Shown here: positions 53,612 to 62,534 of the stretch, in pieces
Layout: every line of letters starts with the position of its first letter
Position numbering within the stretch: position 1 is the first letter of the stretch
Assembly (NCBI RefSeq): GCF_003325475.1
Contig: NZ_CP029495.1
Span: forward strand, 2,976,001 to 3,040,000
Direction of reading: 5' to 3'
DNA: 64,000 bases
Origin: Chromobacterium phragmitis
Lineage (GTDB): Bacteria > Pseudomonadota > Gammaproteobacteria > Burkholderiales > Chromobacteriaceae
The notes under the pieces: model-generated
Told to the model about the DNA's origin: nothing
Seen by the model: the letters and a program-made list of their open reading frames with translations, nothing else
Database searches by the model: none
Position numbers and translations under genes: made by a program

Positions 53612-54271
53612 ATGGCCACGCTGCTGCTGAGGCTGGCCGGTCCCATGCAGTCCTGGGGCACGACCAGTCGTTTCGATGAGCGCGACAGCGGCCTGGAGCC
53701 ATCCAAGTCCGGCGTACTGGGTCTGATCTGCGCGGCGCTGGGAAGGGACCGCACCGAGCCGCTGGACGACTTGGCCGCGTTGAAAATGAGCGTGCGCGTG
53801 GATCGAGAAGGGCTGTTGATGCGCGATTACCAGACGGCGACCGGCGTCTTGCTCGCCTCTGGTAAGGCAGACGCCAAACGCACGGTGATCAGTCCGCGCT
53901 ATTACCTGGCCGATTCGGCTTTTTTGGTGGCGTTGGAGGGCGAGCATGGTTTGCTGGCAACCATACAGCAGGCCTTGCAGCGTCCCGTGTGGCCTTTGTC
54001 TCTTGGGCGCAAGGCCATGCCTCCATCTTTGCCGGTGTGGTTTCCTCATGGCGTTCAGGACGGAGATGCCCACGCGCTGCTTGCGCATTGGCCGAGAGTG
54101 ACGGCATGTCGTGCCGAGCATAAGGGCCAGCCCTTGCGCCTGATGAGCGAGCATCCAAGCGAAGGCGCGGTGCGCTTGGACCAACCAGTGGCGCCCTTCG
54201 CCGAGCGCCGCTTTGGGCCGCGTTTTGTTAAGCCGGAGGTGGTTAATGTACCTGACGCAATTGAGGCTTGA
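53612..54271 (+). CDS. casD: Cascade subunit Cas5e/CasD
   Basis: Caps the 5' handle of the crRNA. The 219-aa protein begins MATLLLRLAGPMQSWGTTSRF with the family's LAGPMQSWG block, then PSKSGVLGLICAALG. The start ATG 53612 follows the casC stop by one base. The next gene overlaps its end. Confidence 0.96.
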   Translation: MATLLLRLAGPMQSWGTTSRFDERDSGLEPSKSGVLGLICAALGRDRTEPLDDLAALKMSVRVDREGLLMRDYQTATGVLLASGKADAKRTVISPRYYLADSAFLVALEGEHGLLATIQQALQRPVWPLSLGRKAMPPSLPVWFPHGVQDGDAHALLAHWPRVTACRAEHKGQPLRLMSEHPSEGAVRLDQPVAPFAERRFGPRFVKPEVVNVPDAIEA

Positions 54272-54845
54272 CGCTAGGCAGGCCGCCGCGCGCCGCGATC
54301 TGGCCAACGCTTATGACATGCACAGGAGTTTGTGCCGGGCATTTGCGGCAGATGAGCATGCCAAGCCTGCGCGCTTTCTGTGGCGGCTGGAGCGGCATGA
54401 CGCCACGCAAGGCGAGGCTGTGGTGCTGGTCCAGTCCGAGCAGCCTGGAAACTGGCAACCGCTTTCTCATCTGTTGAATGTCGCCAGCAAGCCGCTGTTG
54501 TTGGATACGCTGGTGCAGACCGATAAGCGCTATTTTTTCCGCTTGTTGGCCAATCCCACGGTCACCAGGGAGGGCAAGCGCTACGGTTTGCAGGCGGAGG
54601 AGGAACAGCTGACTTGGTTGGCGCGCCAACTGGAGAAGTCCGGCGCGGTGGTCCAACATGTGCAACGTGGCCTAAGCCAACAATGGCGGCTACGCAAGCC
54701 TGGTCGCTTGATCACGGTGCAGGCTGTGCGCTTTGACGGGGTGCTGGCGGTGGACGATGCGCAGAAATTGCGCTTGGCCATGGCTTCCGGCTTGGGGCAC
54801 GCCAAAGCTATGGGGTTGGGCCTGCTGTCTCTGGCGCCGCTGTAA
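54246..54845 (+). CDS. casE: crRNA-processing endoribonuclease Cas6e/CasE
   Basis: Cuts the repeat hairpin to give mature crRNAs. The 199-aa protein from ATG 54246 (GGAGG upstream, overlapping casD by 26 bases) has Tyr23 and His26 (YDMHRSLC), the same positions as the catalytic pair of the Thermus enzyme, and the C-terminal glycine-rich loop GLGHAKAMGLGLLSL. It must serve all three repeat types in this window. Confidence 0.96.
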   Translation: MYLTQLRLDARQAAARRDLANAYDMHRSLCRAFAADEHAKPARFLWRLERHDATQGEAVVLVQSEQPGNWQPLSHLLNVASKPLLLDTLVQTDKRYFFRLLANPTVTREGKRYGLQAEEEQLTWLARQLEKSGAVVQHVQRGLSQQWRLRKPGRLITVQAVRFDGVLAVDDAQKLRLAMASGLGHAKAMGLGLLSLAPL

Positions 54846-54855
54846 AGGAATTGGG

Positions 54856-55773
54856 ATGAGCCAACCCCTCCCGCCCTTGAAGCCGCTTCCCATCAAGGAG
54901 CGGCTTTCGGTTTTGTTTGTCGAGCGCTGCCAGCTGGACGTGCTGGACGGCGCTTTCGTCGCGGTGGACGCCACTGGCGTGCGCACCCACATCCCGGTGG
55001 GTGGCGTGGCGTGCTTGATGCTGGAGCCGGGCGTGCGGGTGTCGCACGCCGCCTGCAAGCTGGCGGCTCAGGTGGGCACGCTGTTGGTGTGGGTGGGCGA
55101 GGCCGGGGTGCGGCTGTATTCGGCCGGCCAGCCCGGCGGCGCGCGCGCCGACCGGCTGCTGTACCAGGCGCGGCTGGCGCTGGACGAAGACGCGCGGCTG
55201 AAGGTGGTGCGGGAGATGTACCGCCGCCGCTTTGGCGAAGAGCCGCCGCAGAAGCGCAGCGTGGAGCAGCTGCGCGGCATCGAGGGCGCGCGGGTGCGGG
55301 CCATGTACCAGCAGCTGGCGCAGCAGTACGGCGTCAAATGGCAGGCGCGCAATTACGACCGCGAAGACTGGGACCAGGCCGACATCCCCAACCGCTGCTT
55401 GTCCGCCGCCACCGCCTGCCTGTATGGCGTGACCGAGGCGGCGGTGCTGGCGGCCGGCTACGCGCCGGCCATCGGCTTCATCCACAGCGGCAAGCCGCTG
55501 TCCTTTGTCTACGACGTGGCAGACGTTTATAAATTCGAAACCGTGGTGCCGGTGGCCTTCGCCGTCGCCGGCAAGCCGGTGCACAACGTGGAGCGCGAAG
55601 TGCGCCAGCGCTGCCGCGACATGTTCCGCAAGACGCGACTGCTGGAGCGCATCATCCCGGACATCGAAACCATGCTGGATGCCGGCGGTCTGGACAGGCC
55701 AGAGGCCCAAGGGGTGGTGGACGCGGCGTTTCCGGAAGACGAGGGGTTGGGCGATGTTGGTCATCGTGCTTGA
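54856..55773 (+). CDS. cas1: CRISPR integrase Cas1 (type I-E)
   Basis: Catalyses spacer insertion with Cas2. The 305-aa length equals that of E. coli. The metal ligands are at Glu143 (GIEGARVR), His210 (GFIHSGK), and Asp220/Asp223 (VYDVADVYK), all two residues from the E. coli positions. The start ATG 54856 is 10 bases after the casE stop; an upstream in-frame ATG lies inside casE and is rejected. Confidence 0.98.
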   Translation: MSQPLPPLKPLPIKERLSVLFVERCQLDVLDGAFVAVDATGVRTHIPVGGVACLMLEPGVRVSHAACKLAAQVGTLLVWVGEAGVRLYSAGQPGGARADRLLYQARLALDEDARLKVVREMYRRRFGEEPPQKRSVEQLRGIEGARVRAMYQQLAQQYGVKWQARNYDREDWDQADIPNRCLSAATACLYGVTEAAVLAAGYAPAIGFIHSGKPLSFVYDVADVYKFETVVPVAFAVAGKPVHNVEREVRQRCRDMFRKTRLLERIIPDIETMLDAGGLDRPEAQGVVDAAFPEDEGLGDVGHRA

Positions 55774-56056
55774 AAACGCGCCGCCCCGGCTGCGCGGCCG
55801 GATGGCGATCTGGCTCCTGGAAATCCGCGCCGGCGTTTACGTGGGGGCCTACAACCGCAAAATCCGCGACTACCTGTGGCAACAGGTGGAAGAAGGATTG
55901 GAAGACGGCAACGCGGTGATGGCCTGGCAGGCTGCTGCCGAGGCCGGCTTCGACTTCGTCACCCTTGGGGCCAACCGCCGCGTGCCGGCGGAGTTCGATG
56001 GCGCGAAATTGGTGTCTTTCCTGCCGCCTGCCGTGTCGGAAGAGGCGGGCGAATAG
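55754..56056 (+). CDS. cas2: CRISPR-associated Cas2 (type I-E)
   Basis: Structural partner of Cas1. The 100-aa ferredoxin-like protein begins MLVIVLENAPPRLRGRMAIWLLEIRAGVYVG, the Cas2e (CasE-type ENxPPRLRG) pattern. It overlaps cas1 by 20 bases. The leader of array 3 begins 45 bases after its stop. Confidence 0.97.
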   Translation: MLVIVLENAPPRLRGRMAIWLLEIRAGVYVGAYNRKIRDYLWQQVEEGLEDGNAVMAWQAAAEAGFDFVTLGANRRVPAEFDGAKLVSFLPPAVSEEAGE

Positions 56057-56101
56057 GGGCTGGACGAGGCTGTTTGGAAGAGAGGTTTGGCTCTTTAAAA
56101 A

Positions 56102-56157
56102 TCGGTAGATTTTTGAGTGGTATTTTTTCTTTGCAAAATCATTGACTTGTAATTGGA
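56102..56157 (+). promoter_or_regulatory. CRISPR leader of array 3 with IHF-like site
   Basis: TCGGTAGA lies 56 bases before the first repeat, as in leaders 1 and 2, but the middle has diverged. The IHF-like element is AATCAT-TGAC-TTG (56137-56149), one mismatch to WATCAR-N4-TTR, again 8 bases from the repeat. Confidence 0.8.
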
Positions 56158-58569
56158 GTGTTCCCCGCATACGCGGGGATGAACCGACCGAAATGACGTT
56201 ACAAAATTTATTGGAATCGTGTTCCCCGCATACGCGGGGATGAACCGGCGTACCGCTCCAGCATCGATGGCGCGCTGGTGTGTTCCCCGCATACGCGGGG
56301 ATGAACCGTCTCCAACCTGTGGTTTTTACGTACTCACGCCGTGTTCCCCGCATACGCGGGGATGAACCGTCTGTCGCCGCCGACACCGTTACCACCAGTA
56401 GGTGTTCCCCGCATACGCGGGGATGAACCGTTCAACGACCTGACCGCAACAGCGGCGGACAGGTGTTCCCCGCATACGCGGGGATGAACCGACGCTGACC
56501 AACAACATCTCGCTGGACCTGTAGTGTTCCCCGCATACGCGGGGATGAACCGGGGGCAGCACCCTGATTTCGGCGCCGGCGAATGTGTTCCCCGCATACG
56601 CGGGGATGAACCGCCTCGACGAAATATTGGGAGGCACGGCCGCCAGTGTTCCCCGCATACGCGGGGATGAACCGGCGTTGTGCGATGAGCTGGACGTGAT
56701 GAAGGCGTGTTCCCCGCATACGCGGGGATGAACCGTAGGACACACCGCGCTGCAGCGCCTCGCCGAAGTGTTCCCCGCATACGCGGGGATGAACCGGCCT
56801 GTGCCATCGGTGCGCTTACGATCCACGCGTGTTCCCCGCATACGCGGGGATGAACCGCGTGAATCCATCAATCCATGCGTCCAGCTCGCGTGTTCCCCGC
56901 ATACGCGGGGATGAACCGCACTACGGTGACCGTGAACGACGTGTATGGCAGTGTTCCCCGCATACGCGGGGATGAACCGTACCCAGCGTTCCATCCCAGC
57001 TATTTGCGCCGGTGTTCCCCGCATACGCGGGGATGAACCGCTGGGCTACGACGTGGAATACCGGACGCTGGTGTGTTCCCCGCATACGCGGGGATGAACC
57101 GGACCACGCAACCGGCGACGGCGGCACCACCATGTGTTCCCCGCATACGCGGGGATGAACCGCCCTGGATCTGAGCGCAACCCCGCTATGGGCTGTGTTC
57201 CCCGCATACGCGGGGATGAACCGGCGCTGGGGGTTTCGCTGACGTGGCTGGAGACGTGTTCCCCGCATACGCGGGGATGAACCGGCCTACCGCTCCAGCA
57301 TCGACGGTGCGCTGGTGTGTTCCCCGCATACGCGGGGATGAACCGAGCAACGCTGGGCGCCGCGACGCGGCGTACGAGTGTTCCCCGCATACGCGGGGAT
57401 GAACCAGGGACGCAGGAAGAGCTGGCCCTGATTTGCGACGTGTTCCCCGCATACGCGGGGATGAACCAGCTGACCGCTAATAGTCACCTGGATCATCAAA
57501 TGTGTTCCCCGCATACGCGGGGATGAACCGCTGGAATCCGAACGCAGCAGCTCCGGCAGCGGGTGTTCCCCGCATACGCGGGGATGAACCATGGATGGAC
57601 TCAGTCATCGATCTCATGGGCCAGTGTTCCCCGCATACGCGGGGATGAACCGGCCAATGTCAAGCAACGGAGCGAGGCTGGTAAGTGTTCCCCGCATACG
57701 CGGGGATGAACCGTACTGGCTGTACAGGCTGCCGGGTGATGCCGCGTGTTCCCCGCATACGCGGGGATGAACCGGTGAGTTCAGCGGCTACGCAAATCAC
57801 CATTTGGTGTTCCCCGCATACGCGGGGATGAACCGAGCTCGCGACAACTCCAGAGTGTACCTGGAGGGTGTTCCCCGCATACGCGGGGATGAACCGGAAA
57901 TTGTCACCGTCCATGTTGCTGATAGAGCGTGTTCCCCGCATACGCGGGGATGAACCGGGGCGCTGGGCATGGCGACACATTCATTAAGCGTGTTCCCCGC
58001 ATACGCGGGGATGAACCGCGTCTACATGCTCTTATGCCTCTGTTCGAGCAAGTGTTCCCCGCATACGCGGGGATGAACCGGATCGGCTCGGGAGACCGCG
58101 AAGCGGCGGCCGGTGTTCCCCGCATACGCGGGGATGAACCGCCACATCACGCAGAAAATCGTACAGACGCTGTGTGTTCCCCGCATACGCGGGGATGAAC
58201 CGTCGTTCAATCAGATCCGTCTGGGATTTTGCCAGTGTTCCCCGCATACGCGGGGATGAACCGTACAACGGAAAGCCTGATGTCTGCCATGTGTGCGTGT
58301 TCCCCGCATACGCGGGGATGAACCGCTCGGCATTACCCTTGCGACCCGCCACCGTCAGTGTTCCCCGCATACGCGGGGATGAACCGCCGTTTCAACGACC
58401 ACGCCCTTTCTCGCCACCGTGTTCCCCGCATACGCGGGGATGAACCGTCAGTCTCAACGACAGCAACGGCAACGCGATTGTGTTCCCCGCATACGCGGGG
58501 ATGAACCGGTCGCCCAGGTACTGGGAATCGACCCGATGGAGTGTTCCCCGCATACGCGGGGATGAACCG
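56158..58569 (+). CRISPR. Type I-E CRISPR array 3: 40 repeats, 39 spacers
   Basis: 29-base repeats start GTGTTCCCC and end GGGGATGAACCG but have a GCATACGC centre. Spacing is 61 bases, with four 33-base spacers. Unlike arrays 1 and 2 the last repeat (58541) is intact. Two spacers (56248-56279 and 57285-57316) are 29/32 identical. The array directly follows the cas operon in the same direction. Confidence 0.99.
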
Positions 58570-58626
58570 CCGCCGGATACGAGATTATCCTCACGGTGCA
58601 GTTGCTGTGGTTCCTGTTTGTTTGAC

Positions 58627-59535
58627 TCATCGGTCTTGGGACGGTTTGCCTGCGCGACCGTTTTCGCCAGCCAGATGCTCCACCAGCCTCAGCGTCAGGC
58701 TTTCCCGCGCCGCATTGGCGGGCCAAACGGCGTAGACGCCTAGCGCCTCCACTTGCCATTCCGGCAGGACGGTTGCCAGCCGCCCGGCGGCGATATCCTC
58801 CTGCACCAGGAAAGCTGGCGGCGTGGCCAGGCCGCAGCCGGCGATGGCGAGCCGGCAGGCGGCATCTATGCTGTTGACTGTCAGGCGCGGTTGGAAGGCG
58901 AAGGTTTGCGCTTCATCGGGGTCCAGGCTCAGCGTTTTGCGATTGGGCCGCATGCGCATGCCCAGCCAAGGCCAGTTGGCCAGTTCCATCGGGACGCGTG
59001 GCGCTTCGCGTTCCGCCAGCAGCGAGGGCGCGGCTACGGTGAGGCGCGGCATATCGAACAGGCGGCGGGACTTCAGGGCGCTGTCCGGCAGCTCGCCGAT
59101 GCGGATGGCCAGGTCTATGCCATCGCGTATCAAGTCTCGCTTTTCATCGCTGAAGTCCAGCGCTAATTCCACTTTGGGATACATCCGGGAGAATGCGGCC
59201 AATTGATCGGTGAGCGGGCTGCGGGCGAAGAAAGCGGGAAGGGTCAGACTAAGACTGCCGGAGGGTTCCGCGGCTCTGCCCGCCAGCGCGTTGAGGCCGC
59301 TTTCCGCCGCTTGCAGCATGGCCTGGGCATGGCTGTAGAGCGCCTGGCCATCCTGCGTCATCGACAGCTTGCGGGTGGAGCGGTATAGCAAGGCGGTTCC
59401 CAGTTTGTTTTCCAGCTGGGAGACATGATGGCTCACTACCGAGGGGGATAGCGCCAGCGTCCGCGCTGCGGCGCGGAAGGAGCCGGTTTCCACTGCTTTG
59501 GCGAATACAGCCAGCGCGCGAAGCTCGTCTATCAT
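58627..59535 (-). CDS. LysR-family transcriptional regulator
   Basis: A 302-aa regulator. The N-terminal helix-turn-helix (FAKAVETGSFRAAARTLALSPSVVSHHVSQLENKLG, residues about 9-43) is followed by a periplasmic-binding-like effector domain. The start ATG 59535 (MIDELRALAVF) replaces a longer frame with an unlike N-terminus. It is divergent from the DUF2000-LysE pair (100-base gap), which it probably controls; the effector is unknown. Confidence 0.93.
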   Translation of the reverse strand: MIDELRALAVFAKAVETGSFRAAARTLALSPSVVSHHVSQLENKLGTALLYRSTRKLSMTQDGQALYSHAQAMLQAAESGLNALAGRAAEPSGSLSLTLPAFFARSPLTDQLAAFSRMYPKVELALDFSDEKRDLIRDGIDLAIRIGELPDSALKSRRLFDMPRLTVAAPSLLAEREAPRVPMELANWPWLGMRMRPNRKTLSLDPDEAQTFAFQPRLTVNSIDAACRLAIAGCGLATPPAFLVQEDIAAGRLATVLPEWQVEALGVYAVWPANAARESLTLRLVEHLAGENGRAGKPSQDR

Positions 59536-59634
59536 TGTTCTATTTTTTCGATTAGTGAATTCTATTTGATCTGGATTGTAGCGTAGTTGGCGGGCATGCA
59601 TAGTGGAGCGGTTCATTCATCACCAGGAGGCTCC

Positions 59635-60048
59635 ATGAGCGCTATCCGCTGCGTTGTCATTATCAATCCCGAACTGCCGCTCGGTATCATCGCCAATACC
59701 GCCGCCGTGTTGGCCATGTCTCTGGGCAAGCTCCGCCCGGCGTTGGTGGGGGGGGATTTGCCCGACGCTCAAGGCGGGTTGCGGACGGGCATCACCACGG
59801 TGCCCATACCTGTGCTGCGCGGAAGCGCAAGCCAGTTGCGGGAATTGCGCGCCGCCGCCCGCGCTTTTTCCACTGAGCTGACGCTGGTGGAGCTGACCAG
59901 CGCCACGTTGCGGACGCGCAGCTATCAGGAGTACGCGGCTGAGCTGGCGGCTACGGCGGAGGCGGATATCGACTACCAGGGGCTGGCGCTGTGCGGACCG
60001 GCCAAGCGGGTGCGGCAACTGACCGGCAGCCTGGGTTTGCTGCGGTGA
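59635..60048 (+). CDS. DUF2000-family protein
   Basis: A 137-aa cytoplasmic protein with CVVIINPELPLGIIANTAAVLAMSLG and LALCGPAKRVRQLTGSL, matching DUF2000, a family of unknown function related to peptidyl-tRNA hydrolase folds. The start ATG 59635 has an AGGAGG site; upstream in-frame ATGs do not. The LysE gene follows by 10 bases. Confidence 0.8.
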   Translation: MSAIRCVVIINPELPLGIIANTAAVLAMSLGKLRPALVGGDLPDAQGGLRTGITTVPIPVLRGSASQLRELRAAARAFSTELTLVELTSATLRTRSYQEYAAELAATAEADIDYQGLALCGPAKRVRQLTGSLGLLR

Positions 60049-60058
60049 GGGGGGCGAT

Positions 60059-60637
60059 ATGATCTGGAGCTTCATTGCCGCCACCATTTTGGTCACGCTG
60101 TTGCCTGGGCCATCTTTATTGCTGATCGTCGGCGCAGCGATCCAGCGGGGATGGCGCGCCGGGGCCGCCGTTTCCCTGGGCGTTGTGCTGGCGGACGCCA
60201 TCTTGTTGCTGGCGGTGCTGGGAGGATTGGGGGCGCTGGCGCGCGCCGAGCCGTTGGCGCTGTCGATTTTGAAATGGCTGGGCGCGGGATATCTTCTGTA
60301 TTTGGGGGGAGCGCAGTTGTGCTTGGCTGGAGGCGGTGCGGCGGCCGACGAGGCGGGCGGTTTCCGCCGAGGCGTGGCGACCACGCTGCTCAATCCTAAG
60401 ATCATCGGTTTTTTGGCGGTGTATTTTCCGCAGTTCATCCGACCGGATCAGGATGTGTGGCGGCAGATGCTGTGGCTGGGGCCATTATTTCTAGCGACGG
60501 TGCTGGCGGTGTTTCTGTTGTGCGCGGCCGCTGCGAAGATGCTGGCAGGCGTCTTGGGCGGGGCCGGCGGCGCTTGGCTGGAACGTGGATGCGGCTGCTG
60601 CTTGATCGCTTGCGGAATCTACTCCGCCATCGCCTGA
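60059..60637 (+). CDS. LysE/RhtB-family amino-acid exporter
   Basis: A 192-aa protein with about six membrane helices. The N-terminus reads FIAATILVTLLPGPSLLLIVGAAIQRGWRAG with the LysE PGP motif; TTLLNPKIIGFLAVYFPQF is the second family block. Members export amino acids such as homoserine or threonine; the substrate is unknown. It forms an operon with the DUF2000 gene and converges with the HAD gene 18 bases away. Confidence 0.9.
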   Translation: MIWSFIAATILVTLLPGPSLLLIVGAAIQRGWRAGAAVSLGVVLADAILLLAVLGGLGALARAEPLALSILKWLGAGYLLYLGGAQLCLAGGGAAADEAGGFRRGVATTLLNPKIIGFLAVYFPQFIRPDQDVWRQMLWLGPLFLATVLAVFLLCAAAAKMLAGVLGGAGGAWLERGCGCCLIACGIYSAIA

Positions 60638-60655
60638 GGCCGTGGGAGGTTGCGG

Positions 60656-61330
60656 TCAGGCAGGGCGCCGCTCGCAAGCATGTTCCAGCCAGCGCCAGAG
60701 TTCCGGGGCGTTGAAATCGGGGATTGCCGAGTCGGCGCCGGCTTCGAACAGCGCGGCGGGCGGCAGCGTGCCGGCGAGGGCGAAGGTGTGCAGGCCGGCC
60801 TGCTTGGCCGAGCGGATGCCGGATGGCGAGTCTTCGAAGGCGCAGGCGCGGGCGGCATCGCCGCCCAGGCGGGCCAGGCCGGCAAGATAAGGCAGCGGGT
60901 GGGGTTTGCCGTAAGCCAGTTCATCGCCTATCACCAGCGCATCCACCAGGGAGGCCAGGCCCAGGCGCTCCAGCATCAGCTCCGCGTTGGCGCGGGGCGC
61001 GTTGGTGACCACGGCTATGGCTGCGCCGCGGGACTGTGCCCAGTCGAACAGCCGCGGCGCTCCGGGTGTCGCTTCCACTTGGCCGAGCGTGGCGCGGAAC
61101 AGCGCTTCCTTGCGCTCGGCTAGCTCGCGGTGCCGTTCCGGAAGGTGGGGCAGCAGCGCGCGCATGATGGCTTCATTGCTGGAGCCATGCACGTGCAGGA
61201 GATAGCTGTCGTGGTCCAGCTCGCGGCCATGTTCGGCCAGCAGGGCGCGGAAGGCGCGGAAATGGAGTGCGTCGGTGTTGGCCAGGGTGCCGTCCAGATC
61301 GAACAGCAGGGTGAAATCGGCTTGCGGCAT
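60656..61330 (-). CDS. HAD phosphatase, beta-phosphoglucomutase-like (copy 1)
   Basis: A 224-aa hydrolase. The nucleophile motif is FDLDGTLANTD (residues 10-20), motif II VVTNAP, motif III Lys in YGKPHP and motif IV FEDSPSGIRSAKQAG. The cap domain lies between motifs I and II. The start is ATG 61330 (MPQADFTLLFDLDG). It is a clear paralogue of the HAD gene at 63502. It follows galM in the same direction after a 124-base gap. Confidence 0.9.
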   Translation of the reverse strand: MPQADFTLLFDLDGTLANTDALHFRAFRALLAEHGRELDHDSYLLHVHGSSNEAIMRALLPHLPERHRELAERKEALFRATLGQVEATPGAPRLFDWAQSRGAAIAVVTNAPRANAELMLERLGLASLVDALVIGDELAYGKPHPLPYLAGLARLGGDAARACAFEDSPSGIRSAKQAGLHTFALAGTLPPAALFEAGADSAIPDFNAPELWRWLEHACERRPA

Positions 61331-61454
61331 GGCGGGCTCTTTCTTGATCCGCCGCCATGGTAGGCGGGCTGCTAGCCGGCTGGCAATCCATTTGGTCAAA
61401 ACTTTGGCGGCCGCGAGGGCGCGACGCGCGGCCTGGAGAGATGGGTTCGACGCG

Positions 61455-62534
61455 TCAGCGCGGGGAGGGGGGCGTGACGCCCAGCCGATAGATGGTGGTG
61501 CTGCGGTAGGGGTGCTCCGGGCGCAATACGGCGCTTGGGAAGTGGGCGACATTCGGTGCGTTGGGGAAATGCTGGGTTTCCAGGCAGAAGCCGTCGGACT
61601 GCCGGTAGGCTCGGCCGGACGCGCCGCGGTAGCGGCCGGTGAGCACGTTGCCGCTGTGCAGTTGCAGTCCGGGCTCGGTGGTGAGCACGTCCAGCCGCCG
61701 TCCGCAGCCATCCTCCGCCACGCGTGCGGCCAGGCGCGGATAGGGTTCCGCGCCGTCGCGAGACAATACGTAGCAGTGGTCATAGCCGCGTCCCAGGCGA
61801 ATCTGCGTATCGTCGGCGCGGATGTCCTGTCCCAGAGGCTTGGGCTCGCGGAAATCGAACACCGTTCCCTGGACCGCGCGGACTTCTCCGGTGGGAATCA
61901 ATTCTTCCGTCACCGGAAGAAAGTGGTCGGCCAGGATGGCCAGCCGGTGCCCCAGCGCGCTGCCGCTGCCCTCGCCGGCCAAGTTGAAATAGGCGTGGTT
62001 GGTGGTATTGAATACCGTGGGGCGGTCGCAGCTGGCTTCGTAGCTGATCACCAGGTCGCCGGGTGGCCGCAGCGCGTAGCTGACGGTGAATATCAGCTTT
62101 CCGGGGAAGCCTTGATCGCCGTCAGGGCTGTCCAGCCGCAGCACCACCTCGGGCCGGTCCGGCAGGTCGATCACAGCCGCGACTTGCCACAGGCGGCGAT
62201 CGAAGCCTTCCGGTCCGCCGTGTATCGCGTGGCTGCCTTCGTTCAGGTCCACCTGATGCCAGCGGCCGTCCAGCTGGAAGCGGCCGTTTTCGATGCGGTT
62301 GGCGTAGCGGCCCATGGTGGCGCCCAGCCTGCCGCCGGCCTGACGATAGTCGTCAAGCCGGGTGTAGCCCAGCACCACGGAGTCGAAGCGGCCCTCGCGG
62401 TCCGGGCAGCGCAGCGATTGCAATGTCGCGCCCCAGGCCAGGATGGCGGCGCTGAAGCCGTTGCCTAGCGCCAGCTCTAGCCGTTCGACGGTTTCGCCGC
62501 CGGGCAGGGTGCCGAATGCGGAGCGGGTGATCAT
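61455..62534 (-). CDS. galM: Aldose 1-epimerase (galactose mutarotase)
   Basis: Interconverts alpha and beta aldoses. The 359-aa beta-sandwich protein has GRYANRIENGRF, VFNTTNHAYFNL with a catalytic His, GYDHCYVL, and TTEPGLQLHSGN with the catalytic Glu region. The start ATG 62534 overlaps the stop of the solute-binding-like gene (ATGA), so translation is coupled. The longer frame that continues past this start is out of frame with the upstream gene. Confidence 0.95.
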   Translation of the reverse strand: MITRSAFGTLPGGETVERLELALGNGFSAAILAWGATLQSLRCPDREGRFDSVVLGYTRLDDYRQAGGRLGATMGRYANRIENGRFQLDGRWHQVDLNEGSHAIHGGPEGFDRRLWQVAAVIDLPDRPEVVLRLDSPDGDQGFPGKLIFTVSYALRPPGDLVISYEASCDRPTVFNTTNHAYFNLAGEGSGSALGHRLAILADHFLPVTEELIPTGEVRAVQGTVFDFREPKPLGQDIRADDTQIRLGRGYDHCYVLSRDGAEPYPRLAARVAEDGCGRRLDVLTTEPGLQLHSGNVLTGRYRGASGRAYRQSDGFCLETQHFPNAPNVAHFPSAVLRPEHPYRSTTIYRLGVTPPSPR

